60,847 bases of DNA from Clostridium sp. (GTDB lineage Bacteria; Bacillota; Clostridia; Clostridiales; Clostridiaceae), in the NCBI GenBank assembly GCA_015058405.1, contig SVCL01000179.1:1-60847 (forward strand), in the 5' to 3' direction. Below, piece by piece: positions 36,731-44,837 of this stretch. Numbering within the stretch: position 1 is the first letter of the stretch; each line of letters starts with the position of its first letter. The notes below the pieces were generated by a model, which did not search any database, was not told the DNA's origin, and saw only the letters and a program-made list of their open reading frames with translations. The position numbers were made by a program, and so were the translations under genes.

Positions 36731-37504
36731 TTGAATAAGAAGAAGATGCCAATAGGTTTTTTTGATTCAGGTGTTGGCGGACTTAGTGTATTAAGAGAAG
36801 CTGTTAAACTTATGCCTAATGAGCACTATATATATTTTGGAGATTCAAAAAATGCACCTTATGGTATAAAGGATGTTGAAGAAGTTAAAGCTTTGACTTA
36901 TAAGGCTGTAGAATTTTTAATAGAAAAAGGAGCTAAGGCAATTGTAATTGCATGTAATACAGCAACTAGTGCAGCTGTTAGATCTCTAAGAATTACTTAT
37001 CCTAACATACCTATAATAGGTATAGAACCAGCAGTAAAACCAGCAGTAGAACTTAGAAGAAAAGGACCAGTTATAATTATGGCTACTCCAATGACTTTAA
37101 GGGAAAAGAAGCTTAAATTACTTATGGACAAATATAAAGATCAAGCAGAGATGATTTCTATGCCTTGTCCTGAGTTAGTAGAGTTTGTAGAAGCTGGAAA
37201 AGTGGATGGAGAAGAAGTAGAAAGCTATCTTAGAAATCAATTTAAAGATTATTTATATAAAGATATTGCAGCAGTAGTACTTGGATGTACTCATTATCCT
37301 TTTGTTAGAGATGTATTAGATAAGATATTAGAAGGAAGAGTTCCTATAATAGATGGAGGACTTGGAACATCAAAAGAATTAAGAAGACAATTAATAGAAT
37401 TAAATCTTTTAAATGATGTTGATGAAAAAGGCGAAGTTAAAATATTTAATTCATCAGATGACAAAAATCAAATAGAAATAAGTAAAATACTTTTAAATAG
37501 ATAA
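36731..37504 (+). CDS. murI: Glutamate racemase
   Basis: Makes D-glutamate for peptidoglycan. The 257 residues match the family. The catalytic pair of cysteines is in ACNTATSAA and LGCTHYPF; the opening [17 protein letters not shown] and [11 protein letters not shown] are typical. Start is TTG at 36731 with GGAGTG spaced correctly; no ATG is available upstream of the conserved domain. Single gene with its own terminator at 37511. The 222-base gap upstream shows nothing beyond the divergent promoter region. Confidence 0.96.
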   Translation: MNKKKMPIGFFDSGVGGLSVLREAVKLMPNEHYIYFGDSKNAPYGIKDVEEVKALTYKAVEFLIEKGAKAIVIACNTATSAAVRSLRITYPNIPIIGIEPAVKPAVELRRKGPVIIMATPMTLREKKLKLLMDKYKDQAEMISMPCPELVEFVEAGKVDGEEVESYLRNQFKDYLYKDIAAVVLGCTHYPFVRDVLDKILEGRVPIIDGGLGTSKELRRQLIELNLLNDVDEKGEVKIFNSSDDKNQIEISKILLNR

Positions 37505-37510
37505 TAATAG

Positions 37511-37550
37511 AAATCATATTAGTTTTATAAAGAACTAATATGATTTTTTT
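37511..37550 (+). terminator. Terminator of murI
   Basis: AAATCATATTAGTT and AACTAATATGATTT pair perfectly, followed by a T-run. Confidence 0.88.
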
Positions 37551-37632
37551 ATCTAATAAGATAGCTATTATATATAAAAAAAATTATGAAATACAAAAAA
37601 ATTTTTAAAATACAAAAAATAACAGTAAATTG

Positions 37633-37661
37633 TTGACAGTTTAAACATAATGTGGGATAAT
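37633..37661 (+). promoter_or_regulatory. Promoter of the leaderless bacteriocin gene
   Basis: TTGACA (37633-37638), 17-base spacer, GATAAT (37656-37661), one mismatch from the ideal. It sits 44 bases before the ATG. Confidence 0.82.
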
Positions 37662-37705
37662 AAATATAGGATATCCAAAAGAAATAAAAAAAGGGGGATA
37701 ATAAC

Positions 37706-37837
37706 ATGTGGGCAAAGATATTAAAATTCGCTGCTAAGTATGGTACAAAAGCTATCAAATGGGCTTGGGCACATAAAGCTGAATTATTAGCTGCTGGAGA
37801 AGCTGCTTATGAAATTATAAAGAAAATTTTTGGATAA
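37706..37837 (+). CDS. Leaderless bacteriocin, aureocin A53/lacticin Q/BHT-B type
   Basis: A 43-residue peptide with a strong AAGGGGG site and its own promoter. It is cationic, Trp/Lys/Ala-rich and helical, with no signal peptide, double-Gly leader or cysteine. The core AKYGTKAIKWAW nearly equals AKYGTKAVQWAW of BHT-B from Streptococcus rattus (recalled), and lacticin Q has AKYGSKAVQWAW. The start MWAKIL and the end YEIIKKIFG also follow BHT-B (MWGRIL, YIRSIWGG). Such peptides are exported without cleavage and kill Gram-positive competitors by disrupting membranes. A hairpin separates it from the ABC transporter genes, which should supply export and/or self-protection. Acidic residues in the middle (AELL, GEAAYE) make it less basic than its relatives. 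Confidence 0.88.
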   Translation: MWAKILKFAAKYGTKAIKWAWAHKAELLAAGEAAYEIIKKIFG

Positions 37838-37863
37838 AATATAATATTTAAAAATTTTCCATG

Positions 37864-37912
37864 ATAAGATAATAGTTAAATAGTAATTTCTATTTGCTAT
37901 TATCTTATTTAA
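37864..37912 (+). terminator. Hairpin between bacteriocin and ABC genes
   Basis: ATAAGATAATAG (37864-37875) pairs with CTATTATCTTAT (37897-37908), with a second inner stem AAATAG/CTATTT. The T-run after it is short (TTTAAT), so partial read-through is likely. This would give much more peptide mRNA than transporter mRNA. Confidence 0.7.
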
Positions 37913-37978
37913 TATTATAGATACTTATAAAAATATTTAATTACGAATTCAAAGTGACATAGGAGAAAGGAATTTAAT

Positions 37979-38704
37979 ATGATTAAGTTTGAAAAGGTTG
38001 AAAAATATTATGATAAAAATAGAGCTGTAAGTATTGAAGAATTACATGTGAAAAAGGGAGAAGTGTTTGGTTTTCTTGGACCTAATGGAGCTGGAAAAAC
38101 TACTACTATAAAAATGTTAGTGGGACTTCTTTCTATTACAAAGGGAAATATAACAATAAATAATTATAATATAACTAAACAACCTAAAAAAGCTAAAAGT
38201 GAGTTTGCATATATTCCTGATACTCCAGATTTATATGATAAGCTTACGGGAAAGGAATTTGTAAGATTTATAGCTAATCTTTATGGAATAAAAGATGATG
38301 ATAAATTAGACGAAGAAATTGATGAGATACTAGAAAAACTAGAAATTAAAGAAAAAGGAGATTCTTTAATTGAGTCATATTCTCATGGAATGAAACAAAA
38401 AATTCAGGTTGCTTCAGCATTAATACATAAACCTAACTTATTAGTTTTAGACGAACCTTTTGTTGGATTAGATCCATCAGGGGTGAAAATTTTAAAAGAC
38501 ATATTAAGGGAATATGCAGCTAATGGAAAGACTGTTTTTATATCTACACATGTGTTAGATATAGTAGAAAATTTATGTGATAGAATTACTGTTATACAAA
38601 AAGGAAATATAAAATATACAGGAACTATACAAGCTCTTAAAGAAAAAGAAAATTATTCAACACTAGAGGATAGCTTTTTGGAACTAACGGATGGATATAA
38701 ATAA
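37979..38704 (+). CDS. ABC transporter ATP-binding protein (bacteriocin export/immunity)
   Basis: A 241-residue nucleotide-binding subunit. Walker A is GPNGAGKTT (about 34-42), the Q-loop region is EFAYIPDTPDLYDKLTG, the signature is SYSHGMKQKIQVAS, Walker B is LLVLDEPFVGLDPSG and the H-loop is FISTHVLD. The CcmA-type ABC-2 exporter subfamily fits. AGAAAGG precedes the ATG. The permease gene follows after 11 bases. Its position behind the leaderless peptide suggests it powers export or pumps the peptide out of the membrane for self-protection. A general exporter unrelated to the peptide is the alternative. Confidence 0.9.
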   Translation: MIKFEKVEKYYDKNRAVSIEELHVKKGEVFGFLGPNGAGKTTTIKMLVGLLSITKGNITINNYNITKQPKKAKSEFAYIPDTPDLYDKLTGKEFVRFIANLYGIKDDDKLDEEIDEILEKLEIKEKGDSLIESYSHGMKQKIQVASALIHKPNLLVLDEPFVGLDPSGVKILKDILREYAANGKTVFISTHVLDIVENLCDRITVIQKGNIKYTGTIQALKEKENYSTLEDSFLELTDGYK

Positions 38705-38715
38705 GGAGATAGGAT

Positions 38716-40296
38716 ATGGATTTATGGTACATAATTAGGGCAGATTTATTAGTTTTAAAAAATAGGTTAAAAAAATATAAAGCAATACAAAAGGTAAGTT
38801 TTACTTTGGTATTAATAGCTATATTTGGGGGATTATTTATATTAAATTACAAGATATTCGATTTAATAAATCTTGATAGGAGTATTTATACAATTGTTTT
38901 AATTAGTATAATATCAATTTTAATTTTACTTACCCTTTCACATACTATTAAACAAACATACAAAAAGAATTTTGAGTTAAGTAATAATAGTATATTACTT
39001 ACAGCACCATTAGATATAAATTCTATATTTTTTTATAAATATATAAAAATACAAAACGTATTCTTTATTCCTTTTTTTATATTGGTCTTGCCCACAATTG
39101 TTTCTTTTAATTTAATATCTAAAGTAAGAGTAGGACATTTTATAATAAGTATCTTTTCATTAATTTTATTATGTAATTTAGTTTGTGCTGTTATTCAATT
39201 AATAGTTATGTTGTTAAGCTATTTAATAAAGGAAAGACATAGAAAAGTAGTTATAAACTTTATTGCCTCATCTATAAGTTTATTTTTATTTGCAATTATA
39301 TTATTCATATTAGATTTTAACGAAATAGGGGAAGTATTTAAGTTTATAGAAGGAAGTAAAATTATACATAGTATATTCTTTCCATTTGTATTATTTAACA
39401 ATATACTTGGTGATATTTATAAAGGTAGTAGTTATACATTTAGCTTAGTTGTTTTAATAATTTCAACCTTATTTATTTTAATTGTATATAATCTTATTTA
39501 TAGGCATTTATTAAGTAATGGCATTTTCTTAACAGCTGGTAGTAAAAATAAAAAAGTTAAAAATAAAGGATTGTTATATAATGTATTAAAGAAAGTATAT
39601 AAAAGTAGATATTTTTACATATATAAAGATTTGATTATTTTTATAAGAAATCCGATTAAATATGAATTAATAATTACTCCGATTTTACTCATGACTGTGG
39701 TATTTTTTAGTTATAAGGCTTCTGGAGAAGAACAGTCAGCATTAGTATTTCTTATGATATCTGTTTTATGGATATGTAATAATATTGCTATGGATTCTAT
39801 AAAAAGTGAATCGAAAATGCTTAGGACCATAAAAAATAGTACATTTAATATAGAGCTTATAATAAGATCTAAAATAGATTTTGCATTTATAATTTCAATT
39901 TTGGTTTATGCAGTTTTAAGTATTGTTATTTTATTTATTACTAAAGAAAATTTATTAAGATGTATGAGATATTCTATTGCTACTATAGGAATTATGGTTT
40001 TAGCAATTTCTATATTTATATGTTTTTATTTAATGTATTCAAAGGAAGAAGAAGATAAGATAGAAATTAAACCTAGTGGAGAAGTAAAAGCATATGGAGT
40101 AATAATATTAATTATAGCACCTATAGTAGGAATTATATATTGGTTAGAAAAATACTTAGAAGTAGAAAACATAGGTATTATGTTTAACTTGGCATTAATA
40201 ATTATGTTTGCAGTTATAGTTACAATTTTTACTTTGATAGTTTCTAAAAAAATTGTAGGCATAGTATGCAAAAAGAATTTTAATGAAATGGAGTGA
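38716..40296 (+). CDS. ABC transporter permease (bacteriocin export/immunity)
   Basis: A 526-residue integral membrane protein with about twelve hydrophobic segments (for example about 26-45, 57-77, 110-132, 180-200, 240-260, 320-340, 390-410, 420-440, 460-480, 488-512), split by a basic loop around 270-290 (GSKNKKVKNKG). No extracellular large domain and no fused ATPase. The ABC-2 exporter type is likely from context. AAGGAG precedes the ATG. Aureocin A53 and lacticin Q clusters also carry ABC or membrane genes for export and immunity, which supports the link, but sequence alone does not prove it. Confidence 0.85.
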   Translation: MDLWYIIRADLLVLKNRLKKYKAIQKVSFTLVLIAIFGGLFILNYKIFDLINLDRSIYTIVLISIISILILLTLSHTIKQTYKKNFELSNNSILLTAPLDINSIFFYKYIKIQNVFFIPFFILVLPTIVSFNLISKVRVGHFIISIFSLILLCNLVCAVIQLIVMLLSYLIKERHRKVVINFIASSISLFLFAIILFILDFNEIGEVFKFIEGSKIIHSIFFPFVLFNNILGDIYKGSSYTFSLVVLIISTLFILIVYNLIYRHLLSNGIFLTAGSKNKKVKNKGLLYNVLKKVYKSRYFYIYKDLIIFIRNPIKYELIITPILLMTVVFFSYKASGEEQSALVFLMISVLWICNNIAMDSIKSESKMLRTIKNSTFNIELIIRSKIDFAFIISILVYAVLSIVILFITKENLLRCMRYSIATIGIMVLAISIFICFYLMYSKEEEDKIEIKPSGEVKAYGVIILIIAPIVGIIYWLEKYLEVENIGIMFNLALIIMFAVIVTIFTLIVSKKIVGIVCKKNFNEME

Positions 40297-40301
40297 GGGG
40301 A

Positions 40302-40469
40302 ATGAGTAAAAAGAGGATTTTAGTATTAGGTATAGCTGTAATATTACTTATAATACCGAAGGTGTTGGAGAAAAGTATGGTATTACCTAAAGCTTTAAGT
40401 GTTGGATTATATGGAGCAGCGTTAGTTTTTTTAATTATAAGTATGATATTAGGAGATAAAAATAAATAA
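40302..40469 (+). CDS. Small two-helix membrane protein, candidate bacteriocin immunity protein
   Basis: A 55-residue protein with a basic start (MSKKR), hydrophobic helix 1 (about 6-19), a short polar hinge with KVLEKSMVLPK, hydrophobic helix 2 (about 33-50) and a charged end (GDKNK). GAGGGG precedes the ATG and the gene begins five bases after the permease stop, so it is translated with it. Small hydrophobic proteins in this position often give producer immunity; a transporter accessory subunit is the other option. It ends the operon at a terminator. Confidence 0.72.
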   Translation: MSKKRILVLGIAVILLIIPKVLEKSMVLPKALSVGLYGAALVFLIISMILGDKNK

Positions 40470-40482
40470 AATAGTTAAAAGT

Positions 40483-40517
40483 GAACTTAGAGTTAAAGTC
40501 TAGGTTCTTTTTATTTT
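40483..40517 (+). terminator. Terminator of the bacteriocin transporter operon
   Basis: GAACTTAGA and TCTAGGTTC pair with one G-T, followed by TTTTTATTTTT. Confidence 0.8.
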
Positions 40518-40601
40518 TACATAAATATAGGTATCTCATATCTTAGAAAAACAATGATTTTATAAAAATATACAAAAAATTGAAAAGAGTTTGTTAAAAT
40601 G

Positions 40602-40630
40602 TTGACAAATACGTTCAAAGTTGATATTAT
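40602..40630 (+). promoter_or_regulatory. Promoter of the DUF4325 gene
   Basis: TTGACA (40602-40607), 17-base spacer, TATTAT (40625-40630). Confidence 0.7.
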
Positions 40631-40682
40631 AATGGTGTAAAGAATTTTCAGAAAATTTAAAACAAATTTGGAGGTATTTAAG

Positions 40683-40955
40683 ATGGAGATATTAGTAAAA
40701 AACTTTTTGGGTACAAACTTTAATGTAGAAGATGCAATAATTTTAAGAGATGTATTAAAGAAAAATGAGGCTAACAAAATAATATTAAATTTTGAGGGAA
40801 CAAAAAATATACCAGCAACATTCTTTAATTGCCTATTTGGGGATATACTTTATGGTACAGCCAGAGAAGAAATTTTTAACAAAATTAGCGTTAAAAACTT
40901 ATCAAATGCAAGAGACTATTCAAGAGTTGTACTTGGAACAGCTTTTGAAAATTAA
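40683..40955 (+). CDS. STAS-like DUF4325 protein
   Basis: A 90-residue protein with the DUF4325 (STAS-like) pattern: IILNFEGTKNIPATFFNCLF, then GDILYGTAREE. In characterised contexts such domains sit in signalling or phage-defence proteins, but here the domain is alone. I chose ATG 40683 because GGAGG lies nine bases upstream; the longer frame from 40668 would begin inside that site. It has its own promoter and terminator, so linkage to the bacteriocin genes is positional only. Function unknown. Confidence 0.78.
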   Translation: MEILVKNFLGTNFNVEDAIILRDVLKKNEANKIILNFEGTKNIPATFFNCLFGDILYGTAREEIFNKISVKNLSNARDYSRVVLGTAFEN

Positions 40956-41003
40956 AACTAAAGATGAGGAATAAGGATGAATATACTAAAAAGTAATACA
41001 CGA

Positions 41004-41042
41004 AAATCACTGTTTAGATAGGTCTAGATGGTGATTTTTTTT
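41004..41042 (+). terminator. Terminator after the DUF4325 gene
   Basis: AAATCAC/GTGATTT closes a hairpin with inner pairing TCTAGA-like bases, followed by T8. Confidence 0.75.
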
Positions 41043-41145
41043 CTGCATTGAAAAGCCTTACGTTTAAATATATAATTTAAGATGAATTTAAAAGGATAAT
41101 TATGATAATACTAGTTATTATAAGTATTGAAGGGAGAAAGATAGT

Positions 41146-41667
41146 ATGAAAAATCCAATAGTTACTATAAATATGGAAAATGGTGGGGTAATTAAAGCTG
41201 AGCTTTATCCAGAAATAGCACCAAATACAGTAAATAACTTTATTGATTTAATAAAGAGAGGATTTTATGACGGAATAATATTCCACAGAGTAATTCCTGG
41301 ATTTATGATTCAAGGTGGATGTCCAGAAGGAACAGGAATGGGAGGCCCTGGATATAGTATAAAAGGAGAATTCTCACGTAATGGATTTAAGAATGAGTTA
41401 AAGCATAAGAGAGGAGTATTATCTATGGCTAGAACTATGGATCCTAACTCAGCAGGAAGCCAATTCTTTATAATGGTTCAAGATGCTCCACATTTAGATG
41501 ATCAATATGCTTCATTCGGAAAAGTAATAGAAGGTATGGAAGTTGCAGACGAAATAGTAAATGCAAAAAGAGACTGGGATGACAAACCATATGAAGATCA
41601 AGTTATAAAATCAATGACAGTAGAAACTTTTGGTGAAGAATACAAGGAACCAGTTATTATAGAATAA
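41146..41667 (+). CDS. Peptidyl-prolyl cis-trans isomerase, cyclophilin type
   Basis: A 173-residue cytoplasmic cyclophilin; no signal peptide. Active-site segments are FHRVIPGFMIQGGCPEGTG (Arg, Phe, Met, Gln), LSMARTMDPNSAGSQFFIMV and HLDDQYASFGKVIEGMEV. The length is normal. GGGAG precedes the ATG. Two genes follow at short spacing (DUF3783, then an XRE regulator), ending at one terminator, so the three are probably one transcript. Confidence 0.95.
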   Translation: MKNPIVTINMENGGVIKAELYPEIAPNTVNNFIDLIKRGFYDGIIFHRVIPGFMIQGGCPEGTGMGGPGYSIKGEFSRNGFKNELKHKRGVLSMARTMDPNSAGSQFFIMVQDAPHLDDQYASFGKVIEGMEVADEIVNAKRDWDDKPYEDQVIKSMTVETFGEEYKEPVIIE

Positions 41668-41682
41668 TAGGAGTTGATAGGT

Positions 41683-42045
41683 ATGCTAAAATTTAATAAG
41701 TCAGTCTTAGTTTATGGCCTTACAGAAGAGGAACTAGAAAAACTTAAAAAAACAGCAGACCTTAGAGTTATTGAAATGACATCTGAAATGTCTGAAGTTA
41801 AAATTAAAGACATTTTAAAAGGAGTTAAAGGAAACAGCGAAAAGGAATTACATAAAGAAAAGCTTGTTTTATTTAATAACTATACATCTAATGAGTTGCC
41901 AAGAGTTATTAGATTTATTAGAAATAGAGTTACAGGAGGAATTTTAGCTTCAGTAACTCCTACTAATAAGGAATGGACGCTTGAATATTTATTAGAACAT
42001 TTAATAGAAGAAAGAGAATGGGTTGAAAAGAATCAGAAAGGTTGA
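41683..42045 (+). CDS. DUF3783 protein
   Basis: A 120-residue protein with the DUF3783 pattern: VLFNNYTSNELPRVIRFIRN in the middle and ILASVTPTNKEWTLEYLLEHL plus EERE near the end. Function unknown. The start is ATG 41683, because GGAG lies at 41670-41673; an in-frame TTG at 41674 would touch the ribosome site. It sits between the cyclophilin gene and the XRE regulator, six bases before the latter. Confidence 0.85.
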   Translation: MLKFNKSVLVYGLTEEELEKLKKTADLRVIEMTSEMSEVKIKDILKGVKGNSEKELHKEKLVLFNNYTSNELPRVIRFIRNRVTGGILASVTPTNKEWTLEYLLEHLIEEREWVEKNQKG

Positions 42046-42051
42046 TAAAAG

Positions 42052-42750
42052 ATGAGTAGAGTTGGGGAGAAAATAAAAGACGCAAGATTAAAATCAGGTC
42101 TTTCACAAAAAGCATTAGCAAAGAAATTAGGGGTATCAGATAAATTTATAAATGAAGTTGAAACTGGTAGAAGAGTAGCAGCAGAAAACTTTATAGAAAA
42201 AGCAGGAAAGCTTCTTAAGGTAGACTTTAACGATATAAGTATGGTTGTGACTGATGAAGACTTAATGGAAGAAAGAAAGGTTGAAAAGGCAAAAGCTAAA
42301 GAAACTAAGGGTAAAGCTAAGGTTCAAGCAAGAATCTTAGGTGAAACTTCTGAAGTTTGGACAGATGCTTTTTCATCTGTTTTAAAAAGAGTAAATGTAT
42401 ATGATTATTCTTTAAAAAATGTATTAGGTGGTAAGGAGCTACCTAACTATTCTAATAAGGTTGAAGGTTTTCCATCAGATAAGGTTATATACCTAAAGAT
42501 TGCTGATAATGATATGTCTGGATTTAGAATGATGAAAGATGATATAGCTTTTGGACATTTAGTTAAAGAAGCTAGTAATGGAATATTCTTAATTGAGCTT
42601 AAAGGAAAAAGAGCTATAAGACAAATTAAGCTTTTAGGAAATTCTAGAGCACTTCTTATAAGTAATGCAGGTTCTGTAATGACAGAAACAGTAGAATTAA
42701 ATAACATAAAAGTTATAGCTAAGCTTGAAAGAGTAGAAATATCTCTATAA
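42052..42750 (+). CDS. XRE-family regulator with S24/LexA-like C-terminal domain
   Basis: A 232-residue protein. The N-terminal HTH_3 domain (about 4-58) has IKDARLKSGLSQKALAKKLG and VSDKFINEVETGRR. A charged Lys/Ala linker (about 74-95) follows. The C-terminal beta-rich part (about 140-232) has LKIADNDMSGFRMMKDDIAF and LIELKGKRAIRQIKLLGN, as in S24/LexA-like folds. The expected Ser is replaced: SMxP reads DMSGF, so self-cleavage looks unlikely. Target genes unknown. It is the last gene of the cyclophilin operon. Confidence 0.82.
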   Translation: MSRVGEKIKDARLKSGLSQKALAKKLGVSDKFINEVETGRRVAAENFIEKAGKLLKVDFNDISMVVTDEDLMEERKVEKAKAKETKGKAKVQARILGETSEVWTDAFSSVLKRVNVYDYSLKNVLGGKELPNYSNKVEGFPSDKVIYLKIADNDMSGFRMMKDDIAFGHLVKEASNGIFLIELKGKRAIRQIKLLGNSRALLISNAGSVMTETVELNNIKVIAKLERVEISL

Positions 42751-42762
42751 TATATCTAGTTT

Positions 42763-42805
42763 AACAGGGCATACATGTGATAAGGAACATGTATGCCCTG
42801 TTTTT
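42763..42805 (+). terminator. Terminator of the cyclophilin operon
   Basis: AACAGGGCATACATGT and ACATGTATGCCCTGTT form a perfect 16-bp stem, followed by T's. Confidence 0.9.
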
Positions 42806-42835
42806 GCATATATTGATATTATTAATTTCTTTGAG

Positions 42836-44773
42836 GTGATAATTATAGAAACCGTAGGCAACACTATTAACTTAGTGAAAAATATCCCTAAAGAATTACT
42901 AGGAAAACTTAATTTATCAAGTAGCATTAATACAAGCAATGAGGGAAGTATAGAAGTTGTAGTATTGTATGGAGAAAAAGTGAGTTCTGTTAAATCATAT
43001 GTTGAAGAGATAGGAGGAAAGCTTGAAGACTTAGGCTATGGCTTTGGGATAGTAGAAATAGACATAAATTTACTGGGTGAATTAGCAAAAAGCAAAGATA
43101 TTCAATACATTGAATTACCTAAAAGTTTGTATTTAACGGATTATATAAGTAATAAAGCTGCTTGTGTAGATAGAGCTACAACAGAATATAACGTAAGAGG
43201 TGAAGGTATAGTTATTGGATTTATAGACTCTGGAATAGATTATACACACCCTGCTTTTATAAATGAAGATGGAACTACTAGAATTGAGTATATATATGAT
43301 TTGAGCTTAGGTGGAGCTGTATATGATAAATCAAAGATAAATGAAGCTTTAAAAGCTAATGATCCTTCAGCTATTGTGCCTTCTTATGACATTATTGAAC
43401 ATGGAACTCATGTAGCAGGAATAGCTTGTGCAGGAGGAAATATTAATCCTAGATATTATGGTGTAGCTCCTAAAAGTTCTATAATGATGGTTAAATGCGC
43501 AAGAGGTTCCTTTGCTTTAAGTAATCAAATTATGAGAGGGTTAAAGTTTTTAATTGATAAATCTTATGAATTGAACATGCCTCTTGTAGTAAATATAAGT
43601 CTAAGTACTAATGATGGTGCTCATGATGGAAACAGCCTTTTAGAGCAATATATAAGTACTATAGCAACTCTAGAAAGGATAACAATAGTTATTGCAGCAG
43701 GTAATGAAGGAGATGCAGCACATCATATTGGAGGAGAACTCAAAAATGTAAATGTAATTAAATTTAATGTAGCAGAAGATGAAACAGCAGTAATTATTAA
43801 TTTATATAAATCAGTATTACCTGAAGTAAGTTTACAACTTATAACTCCAAATGGAGTAAGTACAGGAGAAATAATAGTTTCGGAAGGTTTGAAGGAAGGT
43901 GTTATTTCAAGAAATAAATATCAAATCTATAATACAGGTGCTAAGCCTTTTGATGTAACTGGAGAAATAGAAATATCTCTAATTACTAATGAAAATTATA
44001 TTTTATCAGGAGAGTGGAGTATAGTACTTAAGGTTACAAATCAGTATGAAGGTATATACGATATGTGGCTTCCTGTTTTAGAGGGACTTAATCAAAAAAC
44101 AAAGTTTTTAGATCCAATAAGAAATAATACTTTAGGAATACCAGCAACTGTAGAAAGAGTTATATCTGTAGGAAGTTATAATCCTTTATTAAAGAGTATA
44201 TCTTCTTTTAGTGGTAGAGGAAGAATAAATTTATATAGTGAATCAAAACCAGATGTAGTAGCACCTGGTGAAGGGATTACTTCTGCTATCCCTAATAAAT
44301 CCTTTGATAGAAAAACAGGAACATCTATGGCTACTCCACACGTAACAGGTATTGTTGCTCTTATGATGGAATGGGGAATACTTAAAGGAAATGATCCATT
44401 TTTGTATGGGGATAGGTTAAAATATTATTTAATACAGGGAGCAAGAAAGGAGAGAAATGATGTTATGTATCCAGATCCAAGCTGGGGATATGGAGAAATT
44501 TGTGCTTACGATAGTTTTGAAAGATTATCAGATGTATTGAATATTGTTCCTGCTCCTTTAGAGGATTTTAGGCAAAATCCAATATTTAATAATGATCAAT
44601 ATACTACAGTAGATGAATATTTAAGAAAATTTATAGATTCTGATGAAAAGACAATTTCAACTGTTGATGTAGAAAGAGTTTTAGATGCTATTAGGGGTAC
44701 TTATAGATTAAATTCTAAAAATAAATATGATGAGTTTTATATAGGAGAATTATTTGTAAGGAAGCCCTTATAA
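42836..44773 (+). CDS. csp: Csp-like subtilisin (S8) germination protease
   Basis: A 645-residue subtilase. An N-terminal prodomain-like part (about 1-105) precedes a complete triad: Asp131 in FIDSGIDYTHP, His189 in EHGTHVAG and Ser497 in GTSMATPHV, with oxyanion Asn290 in AAGNEGD. A 'jelly-roll'-like insert (about 300-450) splits the domain as in CspB. No signal peptide, fitting a spore protein. The next gene is sleC, the substrate of Csp proteases, which remove its propeptide to start cortex breakdown. Unlike C. perfringens, where cspB, cspA and cspC are separate genes, only one is here. The start is uncertain: GTG 42836 lacks a good ribosome site, while GAGGTG points to ATT/ATA at 42842 or 42845. 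Confidence 0.9.
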   Translation: MIIIETVGNTINLVKNIPKELLGKLNLSSSINTSNEGSIEVVVLYGEKVSSVKSYVEEIGGKLEDLGYGFGIVEIDINLLGELAKSKDIQYIELPKSLYLTDYISNKAACVDRATTEYNVRGEGIVIGFIDSGIDYTHPAFINEDGTTRIEYIYDLSLGGAVYDKSKINEALKANDPSAIVPSYDIIEHGTHVAGIACAGGNINPRYYGVAPKSSIMMVKCARGSFALSNQIMRGLKFLIDKSYELNMPLVVNISLSTNDGAHDGNSLLEQYISTIATLERITIVIAAGNEGDAAHHIGGELKNVNVIKFNVAEDETAVIINLYKSVLPEVSLQLITPNGVSTGEIIVSEGLKEGVISRNKYQIYNTGAKPFDVTGEIEISLITNENYILSGEWSIVLKVTNQYEGIYDMWLPVLEGLNQKTKFLDPIRNNTLGIPATVERVISVGSYNPLLKSISSFSGRGRINLYSESKPDVVAPGEGITSAIPNKSFDRKTGTSMATPHVTGIVALMMEWGILKGNDPFLYGDRLKYYLIQGARKERNDVMYPDPSWGYGEICAYDSFERLSDVLNIVPAPLEDFRQNPIFNNDQYTTVDEYLRKFIDSDEKTISTVDVERVLDAIRGTYRLNSKNKYDEFYIGELFVRKPL

Positions 44774-44837
44774 GTATTAACAAATGTAAGGCTGATAGCA
44801 TAAATTATAAATGAAACAATATAAGTAGGAGAAACTA

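Noticed and set aside
40683..40955. DUF4325 gene as part of the bacteriocin operon
   Set aside because: It has its own near-consensus promoter and lies after the operon terminator; adjacency alone is not enough.
42052..42750. Self-cleaving LexA-like SOS repressor
   Set aside because: The C-terminal fold looks S24-like, but the expected catalytic Ser position reads DMSGF and no cleavage site is recognisable.
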